Source of the DNA: Paracoccus amoyensis
GTDB lineage: Bacteria > Pseudomonadota > Alphaproteobacteria > Rhodobacterales > Rhodobacteraceae
DNA: 64,000 bases
Reading direction: 5' to 3'
Assembly (NCBI RefSeq): GCF_014490725.1
Contig: NZ_JACOQL010000001.1
Coordinates: 1 to 64,000 of the forward strand
The notes under the pieces were generated by a model, which worked only from the letters and a program-made list of their open reading frames with translations, was not told the origin of the DNA and did not search any database. Shown in pieces: positions 45,060 to 53,978 of the stretch. The position numbers were made by a program, and so were the translations under genes. The number at the start of each line of letters is the position of its first letter. Position 1 is the first letter of the stretch.

Positions 45060-45326
45060 CGCCAGGCCCAGCAGCGCATGTTCGTGATGCATGTTGTCGG
45101 GCGTCGCAACATAGATCAGATCAAGTTCGTCATCATCGACCAAAGCCTGATAGCTGCCATATGATTTCCCAATCTGTCATGTGCGGGCAAAGGCATCGGA
45201 CTGGTCTTGATTGCGCGATCCGACAGCGGCGATATCCTGTGGCGTATGGACGCGGACGGATTGGATGAATTCTTCAGCCATCCAGCCCGTCCCCAGAATG
45301 CCCCAATGAAGTGGCGGAGCCTGCAT
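45060..45326 (-). pseudogene. N-terminal remnant of a Gfo/Idh/MocA oxidoreductase
   Basis: From ATG 45326 the minus strand reads MQAPPLHWGILGTGWMAEEF, VRVHTPQDIAAVGSRNQDQSDAFART, a TGA stop, then in the same frame IGKSYGSYQALVDDDELDLIYVATPDNMHHEHA. This is the NAD-binding half of the family (GTGWMA; TPDNMHHEHA in place of TPNxxHxxxA). After that the match stops and other sequence follows. An in-frame stop and loss of the C-terminal half show it is dead. It lies directly after the intact paralogue at 45371. Confidence 0.75.
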
Positions 45327-45370
45327 CGGGTCTGGCACACGTGACGGGGGAAGCCGGGTCGGAAAGGGCC

Positions 45371-46534
45371 TCAGACATCCTCCCAAGTCTTCGACTCTAA
45401 TGAGCGTTCCATCGCGTCGATAATGCGCATGTTCTTCAACCCGAAGTCGAAATCCGGGTCGCACCGATCGGCCTCGCAGATCCCCGCGATCAGATCGCGC
45501 ACCTCGATCACCTTGACGTCGAAATAGCCCAGACCGCCGCCCGCAAAATCGAACGGAAAGAAGGCTGCGAATTGCGGCACCTGCGAACCCGCCAGCAGCG
45601 TCTTGAACCCCCGATCGCGCTTGGGATCACCAAAGCGGGCGACCTTTAGTTCGTTGAACCGCTCTCCGTCCATGATGATGGAACCTTCGGTGCCCGAGAC
45701 TTCCCAGTAGACGCCAAAGACTTTGCCCGCAGACATGCGTGACGCCTCTATCGTGCCGCCAGCGCCGTTCGAAAAACGGATCATGGCCTGCACCTGATCT
45801 TCGTTTTCAACCTGGCGCCGCAGGGCGTCGGGTGCTGCCTTGGCGCTGTAGCCGCCGGCACCCTGCGGAACCGGGCGAGTGGGAAAGAAGGTCTGCGTTT
45901 GCGCGATGGTGCTGGTGACATCGCCCATCAGATATTGCGCGACCGAGATGACATGGCTGCCCAAATCGCCAAGCGCGCCAGAGCCCGCTTCCTTCCGTGT
46001 GCAGCGCCAGGAAAAGGGCAGGTCGGGGTCGTTGAAGAAACCCTGATCGAACCAGCCGCGAAACCGTGTCGGAGTGCCGATTTCGCCCGCGTCAATGATC
46101 TGTCTGGCCAACATGGCAGCCGGTGTTTTTACATTGTTGAATGCGACCATGGTATTCACGCCCCTGGCTCGCGCGGCGGCGGCCATCTCTTCGGCCTCTG
46201 CAACCGTCACCGAAAGCGGCTTTTCACAATAGACATGCTTGCCTGCTGCGATAGCTGCCAGCGCCATATCATGATGCATGGCATTGGGTGAGGTGATGTC
46301 GACGACATCAACCCCCGGATCATTAACCAGTTCGCGCCAGTCGCCGGTCGATTTTTCAAAGCCGAAACGCTGGGCCGCATCAGCGGCCAATTCCGGGGTC
46401 GCGTCAGCGATCATGTAAAGATGCGGCACCGCCGGCAGATCTCGATACAGCATGCCCGCCCGGCGAAAGGCATCGGCATGGGCCTGTCCCATGAAGCCGG
46501 ATCCGATCAGTCCAATATTCAGTCGCTTGGTCAT
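45371..46534 (-). CDS. Gfo/Idh/MocA family oxidoreductase (sugar/polyol dehydrogenase)
   Basis: The 387-residue protein has the NAD-binding motif LNIGLIGSGFMGQAHADAF, the family core [33 protein letters not shown] with the conserved EKP Lys, and a substrate domain with GSGALGDLGSHVISVAQYLMG, which carries the catalytic Asp/His region. It probably oxidises a cyclic polyol, sugar or glucoside at one hydroxyl. It is transcribed away from the LacI-type gene at 46728, with an 18-bp palindrome in between, so that regulator may control it. The substrate cannot be read. Confidence 0.88.
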   Translation of the reverse strand: MTKRLNIGLIGSGFMGQAHADAFRRAGMLYRDLPAVPHLYMIADATPELAADAAQRFGFEKSTGDWRELVNDPGVDVVDITSPNAMHHDMALAAIAAGKHVYCEKPLSVTVAEAEEMAAAARARGVNTMVAFNNVKTPAAMLARQIIDAGEIGTPTRFRGWFDQGFFNDPDLPFSWRCTRKEAGSGALGDLGSHVISVAQYLMGDVTSTIAQTQTFFPTRPVPQGAGGYSAKAAPDALRRQVENEDQVQAMIRFSNGAGGTIEASRMSAGKVFGVYWEVSGTEGSIIMDGERFNELKVARFGDPKRDRGFKTLLAGSQVPQFAAFFPFDFAGGGLGYFDVKVIEVRDLIAGICEADRCDPDFDFGLKNMRIIDAMERSLESKTWEDV

Positions 46535-46698
46535 GGTGTCACCTTGTTCAGGTCGCGAATTGGGGGTTCGATCAGGGGCGTCATATCGGCTGCGGTGGGC
46601 AATCAGGCATCAGTGCGGCACGCGGAAGAGTGGCATCGGTCGTCTTGGTGGCCGCGGAGCGAAATTATGATTGTCCTGCGCCGCGCCAAACACCATTC

Positions 46699-46716
46699 TT
46701 GACGAAATTTCGTCAA
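46699..46716. promoter_or_regulatory. Perfect 18-bp palindrome, likely LacI-type operator
   Basis: TTGACGAAATTTCGTCAA is fully symmetrical and stands 11 bases before the start of the LacI-family gene, in the gap shared with the divergent dehydrogenase gene. Size and symmetry fit LacI-family operators, although the usual central CG is replaced by AT. Confidence 0.7.
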
Positions 46717-46727
46717 ATGAGGACGTC

Positions 46728-47741
46728 ATGGGCCACAAGTCGACAGCGCAGGATGTCGCGCGCGAGGCAGGCGTGTCGGCGTCGACGGTTGATCGGGTGC
46801 TGAACAATCGTGGCGGCGTCAGTGAGGCGAAAGAGCGCAGGGTCTTTGCCGCCGCGCGGCGGTTGCAATTGGATCGGGCGCTTGACCCTCGGGCGGCGCG
46901 GACGTTGCGCATTGCTGCCTTTGTGCAGCCGCCGACGAATCCCTTTCACGCGGCGCTGGCGACGGCGTTGCAGGCACAGAACCGGGGACCGAACCCGTTC
47001 AATATCCAGTCACGCATTTTTCACGCAGATGCTGCGCGCGCGGATGAAACCGCCCGCCGTGTTGCCGCTGCGGGGGCAGAACATGATGCCATCATCATCT
47101 GTCTTCCACACGACGTTTCCCTGGCACTGGTGCTGCAGCGTTTGGCGGATTCGGGGAAGCCGGTCGTTACGCTGGCGACCGACATCCGTTGCCGTGGCGC
47201 AACCTATGTCGGCCCGGACAATCACAAGGCCGGGCGATTGGCGGCAGAGCTGATGGGGCGGTTTCTGGGGCAGGCCGGGGGCGATGTGATTGTCATTGCC
47301 GGATTGTTGACCATGATCGGGCAAGAGGAACGCCAAGCGGGATTTCAGCAAGTGTTGGCAGAGCGTCATCCGAACTGTCGCATCACCGGCGTTTTTGAAA
47401 GTAGGGAAAAGGGCGATCTGGCCGGGGATCTGGTCTATCGTGCCTTGCGCCGCAATCCCTTGATCCGGGGGGTTTACAATGAATCGGCGGGCGCAACGTC
47501 TGTCGTGGATGCGCTTCGCAGATTGGGGCGGCTTGATGACGTTGTGTTCATCACGCATGAACTGACTGCGGATCGCAGGCCTTTGCTGCAAAGCGGCGCG
47601 ATAGATGCCGTGATCGACCAAAATCCAGAATTGGAGGTGGAGACGGCATTGCGTGTGATTGCCGCCTTTTACAACCGGGCCGAGGGCGACGGGATTCCGG
47701 CCATCACCCCCGTGAACATCTACACGCGCGAAAATTGCTAA
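46728..47741 (+). CDS. LacI family transcriptional regulator
   Basis: The 337-residue protein starts at MGHKSTAQDVAREAGVSAST (ATG 46728 behind TGAGGACG). The HTH and hinge helix are AQDVAREAGVSASTVDRVLNNRGGVSEAKERRVFAAARRL. The effector domain follows with a sugar-binding-protein fold of the Peripla_BP_4 type (IAAFVQPPTNPFHAALATALQ, DAIIICLPHDVSLALVLQRLADSGKPVVTLATDI, YVGPDNHKAGRLAAELMGRFL). It is the first of two LacI proteins beside the inositol-like cluster. Autoregulation through the palindrome at 46699 is likely. Confidence 0.9.
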   Translation: MGHKSTAQDVAREAGVSASTVDRVLNNRGGVSEAKERRVFAAARRLQLDRALDPRAARTLRIAAFVQPPTNPFHAALATALQAQNRGPNPFNIQSRIFHADAARADETARRVAAAGAEHDAIIICLPHDVSLALVLQRLADSGKPVVTLATDIRCRGATYVGPDNHKAGRLAAELMGRFLGQAGGDVIVIAGLLTMIGQEERQAGFQQVLAERHPNCRITGVFESREKGDLAGDLVYRALRRNPLIRGVYNESAGATSVVDALRRLGRLDDVVFITHELTADRRPLLQSGAIDAVIDQNPELEVETALRVIAAFYNRAEGDGIPAITPVNIYTRENC

Positions 47742-47800
47742 GGGCTTGGGTTGGGGCAGTCAGCGTGCTTGCAGCAATGCAGATTGTCCCTGATAGTTTC

Positions 47801-47815
47801 CATCACCCAATGATG
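47801..47815. promoter_or_regulatory. CATCA-N5-TGATG dyad before second LacI gene
   Basis: CATCACCCAATGATG (47801-47815) lies 11 bases upstream of the second LacI-type gene. The same half-sites recur between this gene and the ABC transporter operon (48856-48902), which suggests one regulator for both. Confidence 0.45.
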
Positions 47816-47825
47816 CGAATACACC

Positions 47826-48863
47826 ATGAGCCGTCCAACCATCGCTGATCTTGCCAAAGCTGCCGGTGTCGGTCGCGCGACCGTGGACCGGGTGCTGAAC
47901 GGCCGCCAGAACGTGCGTGAAGAAACCGTCAAGCGCGTGCATGATGCTGCTGAACGCATCGGCTATCACGGTGCGAATATCATTCGCCACCGGATGCTGG
48001 CGGATAAGCCGGAATTTCGGCTGGGGTTGATTTTACAAAAGCCGCAGCACGCCTTTTATCAAGAGACACTTCGGATATTCGAGGCTCAGGCCCGCGCCTG
48101 CACATGGCGACGCGTGCAGATCCTTGTGAAATTTCTTGAGGATTCCAACCCCGAAGAACTGGCCCGGCTATTGGGCGGAATGAAGGGGCGGGTCGATGCT
48201 GTGGCTGCGACGGGGCTTGACCACCATTCGGTCACGCTGGCGGTGCAGGAATTGCGAGAGGCGGGGATACCTGTCTATTCGCTGCTCTCCGATTTCGCAC
48301 AGGGTGTTCGGGAAAGCTATTTCGGCACCAACAACCTGAAGCTCGGGCGGGTGGCCGGCTGGTTCATTTCGCGGTTGGCGCCGCGGGCCGGCAAAGTCGG
48401 GCTGTTTATCGGCGGTCCCCGGTTTCATGGCCATGAACTGCGTGAAACGGGATTTCGCAGTTTCTTTCGCGATTCCGCGCCGGGATTTCATTTGCTGGAA
48501 ACGCAAATCAATCTGGAGACACGGCAATTGACGTATGAAGCGACGATGAACCTGTTGTCGCGCCATGACGATCTTGTCGGGCTCTACTGTGCAGGCGGCG
48601 GCATGGAAGGGGCGATTCAGGCCGCGCGGGAAATGCGCAAGCCCGGTGATCTGGTGTTGATCGTCAACGAACTGACCCCCGAATCGCAGTCCGGGCTGCG
48701 CGATGGCACGTTAAGTGTCGTCCTTGCCACCCCGGTTCGGCAGATTACAGCGGATCTGATCGTGCAGATGATCGACGCGTCAGAGCGCGGTTTTGCTGAC
48801 ATGCCGGGGCAGAGGTTCTTTCCGGTACAGATATGGACCCCCGAAAGTGAATTTATGATGTAA
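47826..48863 (+). CDS. LacI family transcriptional regulator, probable regulator of the ABC transporter/inositol operon
   Basis: The 345-residue protein starts at MSRPTIADLAKAAGVGRATV (ATG 47826). HTH plus hinge: IADLAKAAGVGRATVDRVLNGRQNVREETVKRVHDAAERIGY. The effector domain is again Peripla_BP_4-like (RLGLILQKPQHAFYQETLRIFEAQ, VDAVAATGLDHHSVTLAVQELREAGIPVYSLLSDF, SYFGTNNLKLGRVAGWFISRL). The gene lies directly before the transporter operon on the same strand, and a cluster of TGATG/CATCA half-sites starts at its own stop codon. Induction by inositol or a derivative is a reasonable inference. Confidence 0.9.
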   Translation: MSRPTIADLAKAAGVGRATVDRVLNGRQNVREETVKRVHDAAERIGYHGANIIRHRMLADKPEFRLGLILQKPQHAFYQETLRIFEAQARACTWRRVQILVKFLEDSNPEELARLLGGMKGRVDAVAATGLDHHSVTLAVQELREAGIPVYSLLSDFAQGVRESYFGTNNLKLGRVAGWFISRLAPRAGKVGLFIGGPRFHGHELRETGFRSFFRDSAPGFHLLETQINLETRQLTYEATMNLLSRHDDLVGLYCAGGGMEGAIQAAREMRKPGDLVLIVNELTPESQSGLRDGTLSVVLATPVRQITADLIVQMIDASERGFADMPGQRFFPVQIWTPESEFMM

Positions 48864-48902
48864 TTGCATCAATCGTTCAGGATGATTGCATCACGAATGA
48901 TG
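48856..48902 (+). promoter_or_regulatory. Cluster of TGATG/CATCA half-sites before the ABC transporter operon
   Basis: TGATGTAATTGCATCA (48856-48871) overlaps the regulator's stop codon, and GATGATTGCATC (48881-48892) and TGATG (48898-48902) follow. They form at least two dyads of the same half-site seen at 47801. The operon start codon lies about 190 bases downstream, so there is room for a promoter and leader. Confidence 0.55.
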
Positions 48903-49095
48903 TAAATACCGTTCGGTTTACGTTGATTGCGCTATCCAAATAAGGAACTCTTCGCGTGTCGACCGGGGAAGAGGGGGTCGGCATAAACAAGAACAGTTTC
49001 GGCACAGTCACCGCTTCTGGCGGATGGATAAACTTTGTCTGCTGGTCAGGCCGAACGGATCGCGGCGTATCCTGACGCCGTCTGTGGAGGAGAAG

Positions 49096-50043
49096 ATGAT
49101 GAAGACATTTTTGCTGTCGACCGCGTTGGTCGCGGGCCTTGCAAGCGGTGCCGCCGCCGAAAACATTGGCGTTTCAATGGCGCTGTTTGACGACAATTTC
49201 CTGACCGTTCTGCGCAACGGAATTCAGGAACAGGCCAGCGGTATGGACGATGTCGATGTCCAGATCGAGGATGCGCAGAACGATGTGGCACGGCAACTGG
49301 ATCAGATCAAGAATTTCATCGCATCCGGTGTCGATGCGATCATCGTGAACCCGGTTGACACCTCGGCCACGCAGGCGATGACCGATGCGGCGGCGGCGGG
49401 CGGCGTGCCACTGGTCTTCGTGAACCGCGAGCCGGTCAATGTGGACGCGCTGCCGGACAATCAGGCCTTCGTCGCCTCGGACGAACGCGAATCCGGCACG
49501 CTGGAAACCATTCAGGTCTGCGAACTGCTGAAGGCGGCGGGCAAGGACCCGGCGAATGTCTATGTCATGATGGGTGAGCTGTCCAATCAGGCGGCGGTTC
49601 AGCGTACCAAGGATATCCATGACGTGATGGAAGGCGGCAAATGCGCCGTCACGCTGAATATCATTGATGAACAGACTGCCAACTGGCAGCGCGACGAGGC
49701 ACAGGATCTGATGACGAACTGGCTGTCCTCGGGCACCGCGTTTGATGCACTGATCTCGAACAATGACGAAATGGCGATCGGCGCGATTCAAGCGATGAAG
49801 GCTGCCGGTATCAATATGGATGACGTCGTCGTCGGCGGCATCGACGCCACGCAGGACGGGCTGCTGGCGATGGCGGCGGGTGAATTGGACGTGACCGTGT
49901 TTCAGGACGCAGCCGGGCAGGGCGGTGGCGCGCTGGATGCCGCGCTGAAGCTGTCGCGCGGCGAGAAGGTCGAGAAGAAGGTCTACGTCCCCTTCCAGCT
50001 GGTCACGCCGGAGAACATGGGCGAGTTCACGCAAGGCAACTGA
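49096..50043 (+). CDS. Sugar/polyol ABC transporter substrate-binding protein, first copy
   Basis: The 315-residue protein starts at ATG 49096 (or 49099) behind GGAGGAGAAG. A signal peptide is clear (MKTFLLSTALVAGLASGAAAE). The mature part is a Peripla_BP_4 protein: IGVSMALFDDNFLTVLRNGIQ, DAQNDVARQLDQIKNFIASGVDAIIVNPVD, VPLVFVNREPVN, DEQTANWQRDEAQDLMTNWL and MDDVVVGGIDATQDGLLAMAAGELDVTVFQ. It should bind inositol or a related sugar in the periplasm and deliver it to the permease. A close paralogue is the last transporter gene (52057). Confidence 0.92.
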   Translation: MMKTFLLSTALVAGLASGAAAENIGVSMALFDDNFLTVLRNGIQEQASGMDDVDVQIEDAQNDVARQLDQIKNFIASGVDAIIVNPVDTSATQAMTDAAAAGGVPLVFVNREPVNVDALPDNQAFVASDERESGTLETIQVCELLKAAGKDPANVYVMMGELSNQAAVQRTKDIHDVMEGGKCAVTLNIIDEQTANWQRDEAQDLMTNWLSSGTAFDALISNNDEMAIGAIQAMKAAGINMDDVVVGGIDATQDGLLAMAAGELDVTVFQDAAGQGGGALDAALKLSRGEKVEKKVYVPFQLVTPENMGEFTQGN

Positions 50044-50126
50044 GGGTTCGCCTCATCGACGGGCGGTGCGCGATGCATCGCCCGTGGCAAGGTCAGGCGA
50101 GCGTCGTCTCGCGGGAAGGATGAAGC

Positions 50127-51200
50127 ATGTCGGATACATCGCACGGCGTTGGCGGATTGAGTTTCGACAAGTCCAGGCGCGGACTTCCGGCCGAGGCCGG
50201 TGTCGCCATCGCCTTGGTATTGATCGTCGTAGCCTTTGAACTGCTGGGCCGGGTGCTGATGCATGACAGTTTCCTGTTCAACACCCGCGACAATGTGCCC
50301 GGCATTTTCAATCAGGCCCGTTTGCAGATCATCATTCTGCAAGTCTCGATCATCGGCATCATCGCGCTTGGCGTGACCCAGGTCATCATCACCGGCGGCA
50401 TTGACCTGTCGTCCGGGTCGGTGGTCGGCATGACCGCCATGATCGCGATGAGCTTTGCCCAGGTGGGTGAGATCAATGGCATGGAAAACACCCGCGCGGT
50501 CTTTTTTGCCCGAGGATGGGTTGATCTGCCGGTCATCATTCCCATCGTGATCGGGCTGGCCTGCGGGATTGCCTGCGGTCTGATAAACGGCCTGCTGATC
50601 GCCTATACCGGCATCCCGCCCTTCATCGCCACGCTGGGGATGATGGTGTCGGCGCGCGGCGTCGCCAAGTGGTGGACGGCGGGGCAGCCGGTGTCCTTCC
50701 CGACCGAAAGCTATGCCGCCATCGGCGCCGGCATGATGCCGGTGGTGATCTTCGCCTGCCTGGCGATCCTGTTCCACCTGATCCTGAAATACACCGTCTA
50801 TGGCAAGCACACCTATGCCATCGGCTCGAACGAGGCGGCGGCCCGGATGTCGGGCATCCATGTCCGGCGCCACAAGGTGCTGGTCTATACCATCGCCGGG
50901 CTGCTGGGCGGGATCGCGGCCATAGTTCTCAGTTCCAAGAACCTGACCGCGCAGGCCGGAATGGGGGTGATGTATGAACTGGACGCCATCGCCATGGCGG
51001 TGATCGGCGGGATTTCCCTGTCGGGCGGTCGCGGGACGATCCTTGGCACCGTGCTGGGCGCGCTGATCTTCGGGGTCATCATCTCGGGTTTCACCTTCCT
51101 CAGGCTGGACGCCTATTATCAGGAAATGGTCAAGGGCGCGATCATCGTCGGCGCCGTGGTGCTGGACCAGTGGCGGCAGCACCGCGCGGCCATCAGATAA
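50127..51200 (+). CDS. Sugar/polyol ABC transporter permease (BPD_transp_2, RbsC-like)
   Basis: The 357-residue membrane protein has eight to ten hydrophobic segments. The family landmarks are LGVTQVIITGGIDLSSGSVVGMTAMIAM, GLACGIACGLINGLLIAYTGIPPFIATLGMMVSARG, NEAAARMSGIHVRRHKVLVYTIAGLLGGIAAIVLSS and AIAMAVIGGISLSGGRGTILGTVLGALIFGVI. It forms the membrane channel of the importer, probably as a homodimer since no second permease is encoded. Confidence 0.93.
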   Translation: MSDTSHGVGGLSFDKSRRGLPAEAGVAIALVLIVVAFELLGRVLMHDSFLFNTRDNVPGIFNQARLQIIILQVSIIGIIALGVTQVIITGGIDLSSGSVVGMTAMIAMSFAQVGEINGMENTRAVFFARGWVDLPVIIPIVIGLACGIACGLINGLLIAYTGIPPFIATLGMMVSARGVAKWWTAGQPVSFPTESYAAIGAGMMPVVIFACLAILFHLILKYTVYGKHTYAIGSNEAAARMSGIHVRRHKVLVYTIAGLLGGIAAIVLSSKNLTAQAGMGVMYELDAIAMAVIGGISLSGGRGTILGTVLGALIFGVIISGFTFLRLDAYYQEMVKGAIIVGAVVLDQWRQHRAAIR

Positions 51201-51218
51201 CGAAAAACGGAGAATATC

Positions 51219-52049
51219 ATGGCAAGCGACCTGCAAACCAATATCTCGGGCGCGGATGCGGCGCAGACGGTTGGCGCACTGGGCGAGGTGATCCTGCGCA
51301 CCGAAGGCCTGACCAAGCATTACGGCGGTGTTCACGCCCTGGTCGATTGCAACTTCGAGATCCGCAAGGGAGAGCATGTGGCGATCATGGGCGACAACGG
51401 CGCCGGTAAATCCACCTTCGTGCGCCAGATCACCGCGGTGGAAAAACGCACCTCGGGCAAGGTCTGGTTCAACGGCGACTATGTCGATTTCGACGGCCCT
51501 CTGGCCGCGCGCGAAGCCGGGATCGAAACGGTGTTCCAGACCCTTGCCCTGGCCGATCATCTGGACGTGCCCGACAACCTGTTTCTGGGCCGCGAGATCC
51601 GCAAGTTCAATCTCGGGCCGTTCTCGATCCTGGATTACAAGGCCATGCGCGAGGCGACCCGCAAGGGGCTGGAAAAGACCGGGGTGAAGATCCCCAATAT
51701 CCGCAACACCATCCAGAACATGTCGGGCGGGCAGCGCCAATGCGTGGCCATCGCGCGCACCGCGACCTTCCATTCCAAGCTGACCATCATGGACGAACCC
51801 ACTGCCGCACTGGGGGTGCAGGAAACCGCGCAGGTTGAAAACATCATCCGCACCCTGAAGAGGCAGGGCGAGCCGCTGATCCTCATCAGCCACAACATGC
51901 GGCAGGTGATGGACCTGTGCGACCGGATCGTGGTGTGGCGGCGCGGGCGCATCTGCGCCAACCTGCGCAAGCAAGACACCAGTGGCGAGGATGTCGTGGC
52001 CTATATCACCGGCGCCAAGACCCAACCCGAATATGACAGCGCAGCGTAA
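51219..52049 (+). CDS. Sugar/polyol ABC transporter ATP-binding protein
   Basis: The 276-residue ATPase has Walker A MGDNGAGKSTFVRQI, signature NMSGGQRQCVAIARTA, Walker B LTIMDEPTAALGVQE and the switch His in LILISHNMRQVMDLCDRIVVWRRG. It contains a single ATPase domain, whereas many sugar importers of this class (RbsA/MglA) have two fused domains; single-domain versions occur in alphaproteobacterial inositol/fructose-type systems. It energises the permease encoded upstream. Confidence 0.94.
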   Translation: MASDLQTNISGADAAQTVGALGEVILRTEGLTKHYGGVHALVDCNFEIRKGEHVAIMGDNGAGKSTFVRQITAVEKRTSGKVWFNGDYVDFDGPLAAREAGIETVFQTLALADHLDVPDNLFLGREIRKFNLGPFSILDYKAMREATRKGLEKTGVKIPNIRNTIQNMSGGQRQCVAIARTATFHSKLTIMDEPTAALGVQETAQVENIIRTLKRQGEPLILISHNMRQVMDLCDRIVVWRRGRICANLRKQDTSGEDVVAYITGAKTQPEYDSAA

Positions 52050-52056
52050 GGAGGCG

Positions 52057-52992
52057 ATGATGATGCGGAAATTCCTGACCATGACGGCGCTGGTCGCCGC
52101 CACCTCGATCGGGGGCGGGGCCTGGGCCGAGACGCGGGTGGCGGTGTCGATGACCGCCTTCGACAACCCCTTCCTGACCATCATCCGCGAGGCCATCGGC
52201 GCCGAGGCCGAAAAGACCGCCGATCTGGATGTGGTGTTCGAGGATGCACAGCTGGATGTGGCCCGCCAGCTGGATCAGGTGCAGAATTTCATCGCCGATG
52301 GCTATGATGCGATCATCGTCAATGCGGTGGATGGCAATTCGACCGCCGCCATCACCCAGGCGGCGACGGCGGCAGGGGTGCCGCTGGTCTATGTGAACCA
52401 CCCGCCGGGCGATGTGGACAGCCTGCCCGAAGGGGTCAGCTTCGTCGGCTCGAACGAGGTCGATAGCGGCACCATGCAGACAAGCGAGGTCTGCGCGATT
52501 CTGGGTGGCAAGGGCGATGTGCTGGTGATGATGGGGCCGTTGGAAAACCATTCCGCCATCATCCGCACCAAGGACATCCATGACGTGATCGCCACACCCG
52601 ATTGTTCGGGCATGAAGGTGGTCGAGGAACAGACCGCCAACTGGAATCGTCAGGAAGCGCAGGATCTGATGACGAACTGGCTGACCTCGGGCGTCGAATT
52701 CGATGCCGTCATCGCCAATAATGACGAAATGGCCATTGGCGCCATTCTGGCCATGAAGGCGGCAGGGACCAGCATGGACGATGTGGTGGTGGCCGGCATC
52801 GACGCCACCCCGGACGGGCTGGCGGCGCTGGCGGCGGGCGATCTGGACGTAACCGTCTTCCAGAATGCCGCCAGGCAGGGCGAGGTCGCCTTGCAGACCG
52901 CGCTGGCCATGGCACAGGACCAGCCGGCCGAACGCAACATCTGGATCCCGTTCGAACCCGTCACCCCCGAGAACATGCAGAATTACCAGTAA
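52057..52992 (+). CDS. Sugar/polyol ABC transporter substrate-binding protein, second copy
   Basis: The 311-residue protein starts at one of three successive ATGs (52057, 52060, 52063) behind AAGGAGGCG. It has a signal peptide (TMTALVAATSIGGGAWA). It is closely related to the first binding protein: DAQLDVARQLDQVQNFIADGYDAIIVNAVD, EEQTANWNRQEAQDLMTNWLTSG, MDDVVVAGIDATPDGLAALAAGDLDVTVFQ. The main difference lies in the ligand-cleft loops (VYVNHPPGDVDSLPEGVSF in place of VFVNREPVNVDALPDNQAF). Two binding proteins sharing one permease would broaden the substrate range or split affinity. Confidence 0.92.
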   Translation: MMMRKFLTMTALVAATSIGGGAWAETRVAVSMTAFDNPFLTIIREAIGAEAEKTADLDVVFEDAQLDVARQLDQVQNFIADGYDAIIVNAVDGNSTAAITQAATAAGVPLVYVNHPPGDVDSLPEGVSFVGSNEVDSGTMQTSEVCAILGGKGDVLVMMGPLENHSAIIRTKDIHDVIATPDCSGMKVVEEQTANWNRQEAQDLMTNWLTSGVEFDAVIANNDEMAIGAILAMKAAGTSMDDVVVAGIDATPDGLAALAAGDLDVTVFQNAARQGEVALQTALAMAQDQPAERNIWIPFEPVTPENMQNYQ

Positions 52993-53065
52993 CACGCCCC
53001 GCGACGGGACCGCGCTTGCGATGCGGCGCCATCGCGCGGGACAGGTGACGCCGCAGAAAGGTCCC

Positions 53066-53968
53066 ATGATGAAGATTGCTCTCGACCCCTTCATGCACCG
53101 CCATCTGACGCTGGAACAGCTGCCCTCGAAGGTGGCAGAACTTGGCTATGACTCGATCGAGCTGAGCCCGCGCGCCGATTTTCTGGAATGGTTCAAGGCC
53201 CCGCGCGTCTTTCCCGACCGGGTGAAATCCTTCAAGCGCGCGCTGTCGGATGCGGGTGTCGGCATCGCCAGCCTGCTGCCGATGTATCGCTGGGCCTCGA
53301 ATGACGAGGGCGAGCGGCAGGCGGCTGTGAAGCACTGGAAGCGCGCCATCGAAATCGCGGTGGAACTAAGCGTGGACACCATGAACAGCGAATTCGGCCG
53401 TGGCCCGCACCCGGACAAGGGCAGCTGCTATTGCTGCCACACCGGTGCCATGATCGAGGCCTGCGAGGACGCCTGGTGGCGCAGCATGGACGAACTGGTG
53501 CCGATCCTGGAACGCGAGGGCATCAACCTGCATATCGAGCCCCATCCCGAAGATTGGACGGAAACGCTGCAGCCCTCGGTCGATCTGATCCGCACGGTGA
53601 ACTCGCCACGGGTGAAGTTTCTGTATTGCACGCCGCACACCTTCTATTTCGGCGATGATACGGTGGCGATGTTGCGCGAATGTGCCGATGTGTTGGCCCA
53701 TGTCCATATCGCCGACACCTTCAACCACAAGGCCAGCAGCGGGCTGCGCTATATCCTGAACCCGCCGGGCACGCAGGCGCGGGTCCATCAGCACCTGAAT
53801 ATCGGCCAGGGCGAGGTGCCCTGGGACGATTTCTATCGCACGCTGGCCGAGATCGGCTTTGACGGCATCATGACCGCCTGCGTCTTCGCCTGGGAAGACA
53901 AGGCCGATCACAGCGGCACATTCATGCGCACCGAAATGCAGCGCTATCTGGATACATATTTCACGTGA
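53066..53968 (+). CDS. Sugar phosphate isomerase/epimerase (AP endonuclease 2-type TIM barrel)
   Basis: The 300-residue protein starts at ATG 53066 or 53069. It is a TIM-barrel isomerase with the metal-binding Glu/Asp/His pattern: [54 protein letters not shown] and [23 protein letters not shown]. Relatives isomerise inososes or keto-sugars. Its place between the transporter and iolG suggests a step that feeds an imported polyol into the inositol pathway, but the exact reaction is unknown. Confidence 0.85.
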   Translation: MMKIALDPFMHRHLTLEQLPSKVAELGYDSIELSPRADFLEWFKAPRVFPDRVKSFKRALSDAGVGIASLLPMYRWASNDEGERQAAVKHWKRAIEIAVELSVDTMNSEFGRGPHPDKGSCYCCHTGAMIEACEDAWWRSMDELVPILEREGINLHIEPHPEDWTETLQPSVDLIRTVNSPRVKFLYCTPHTFYFGDDTVAMLRECADVLAHVHIADTFNHKASSGLRYILNPPGTQARVHQHLNIGQGEVPWDDFYRTLAEIGFDGIMTACVFAWEDKADHSGTFMRTEMQRYLDTYFT

Positions 53969-53978
53969 GGGCAGGGGA

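Noticed and set aside
49983..52196. 737-codon minus-strand frame across the ABC transporter genes
   Set aside because: It is antisense to three well-supported genes, with His/Asp-rich low-complexity translation and no domain.
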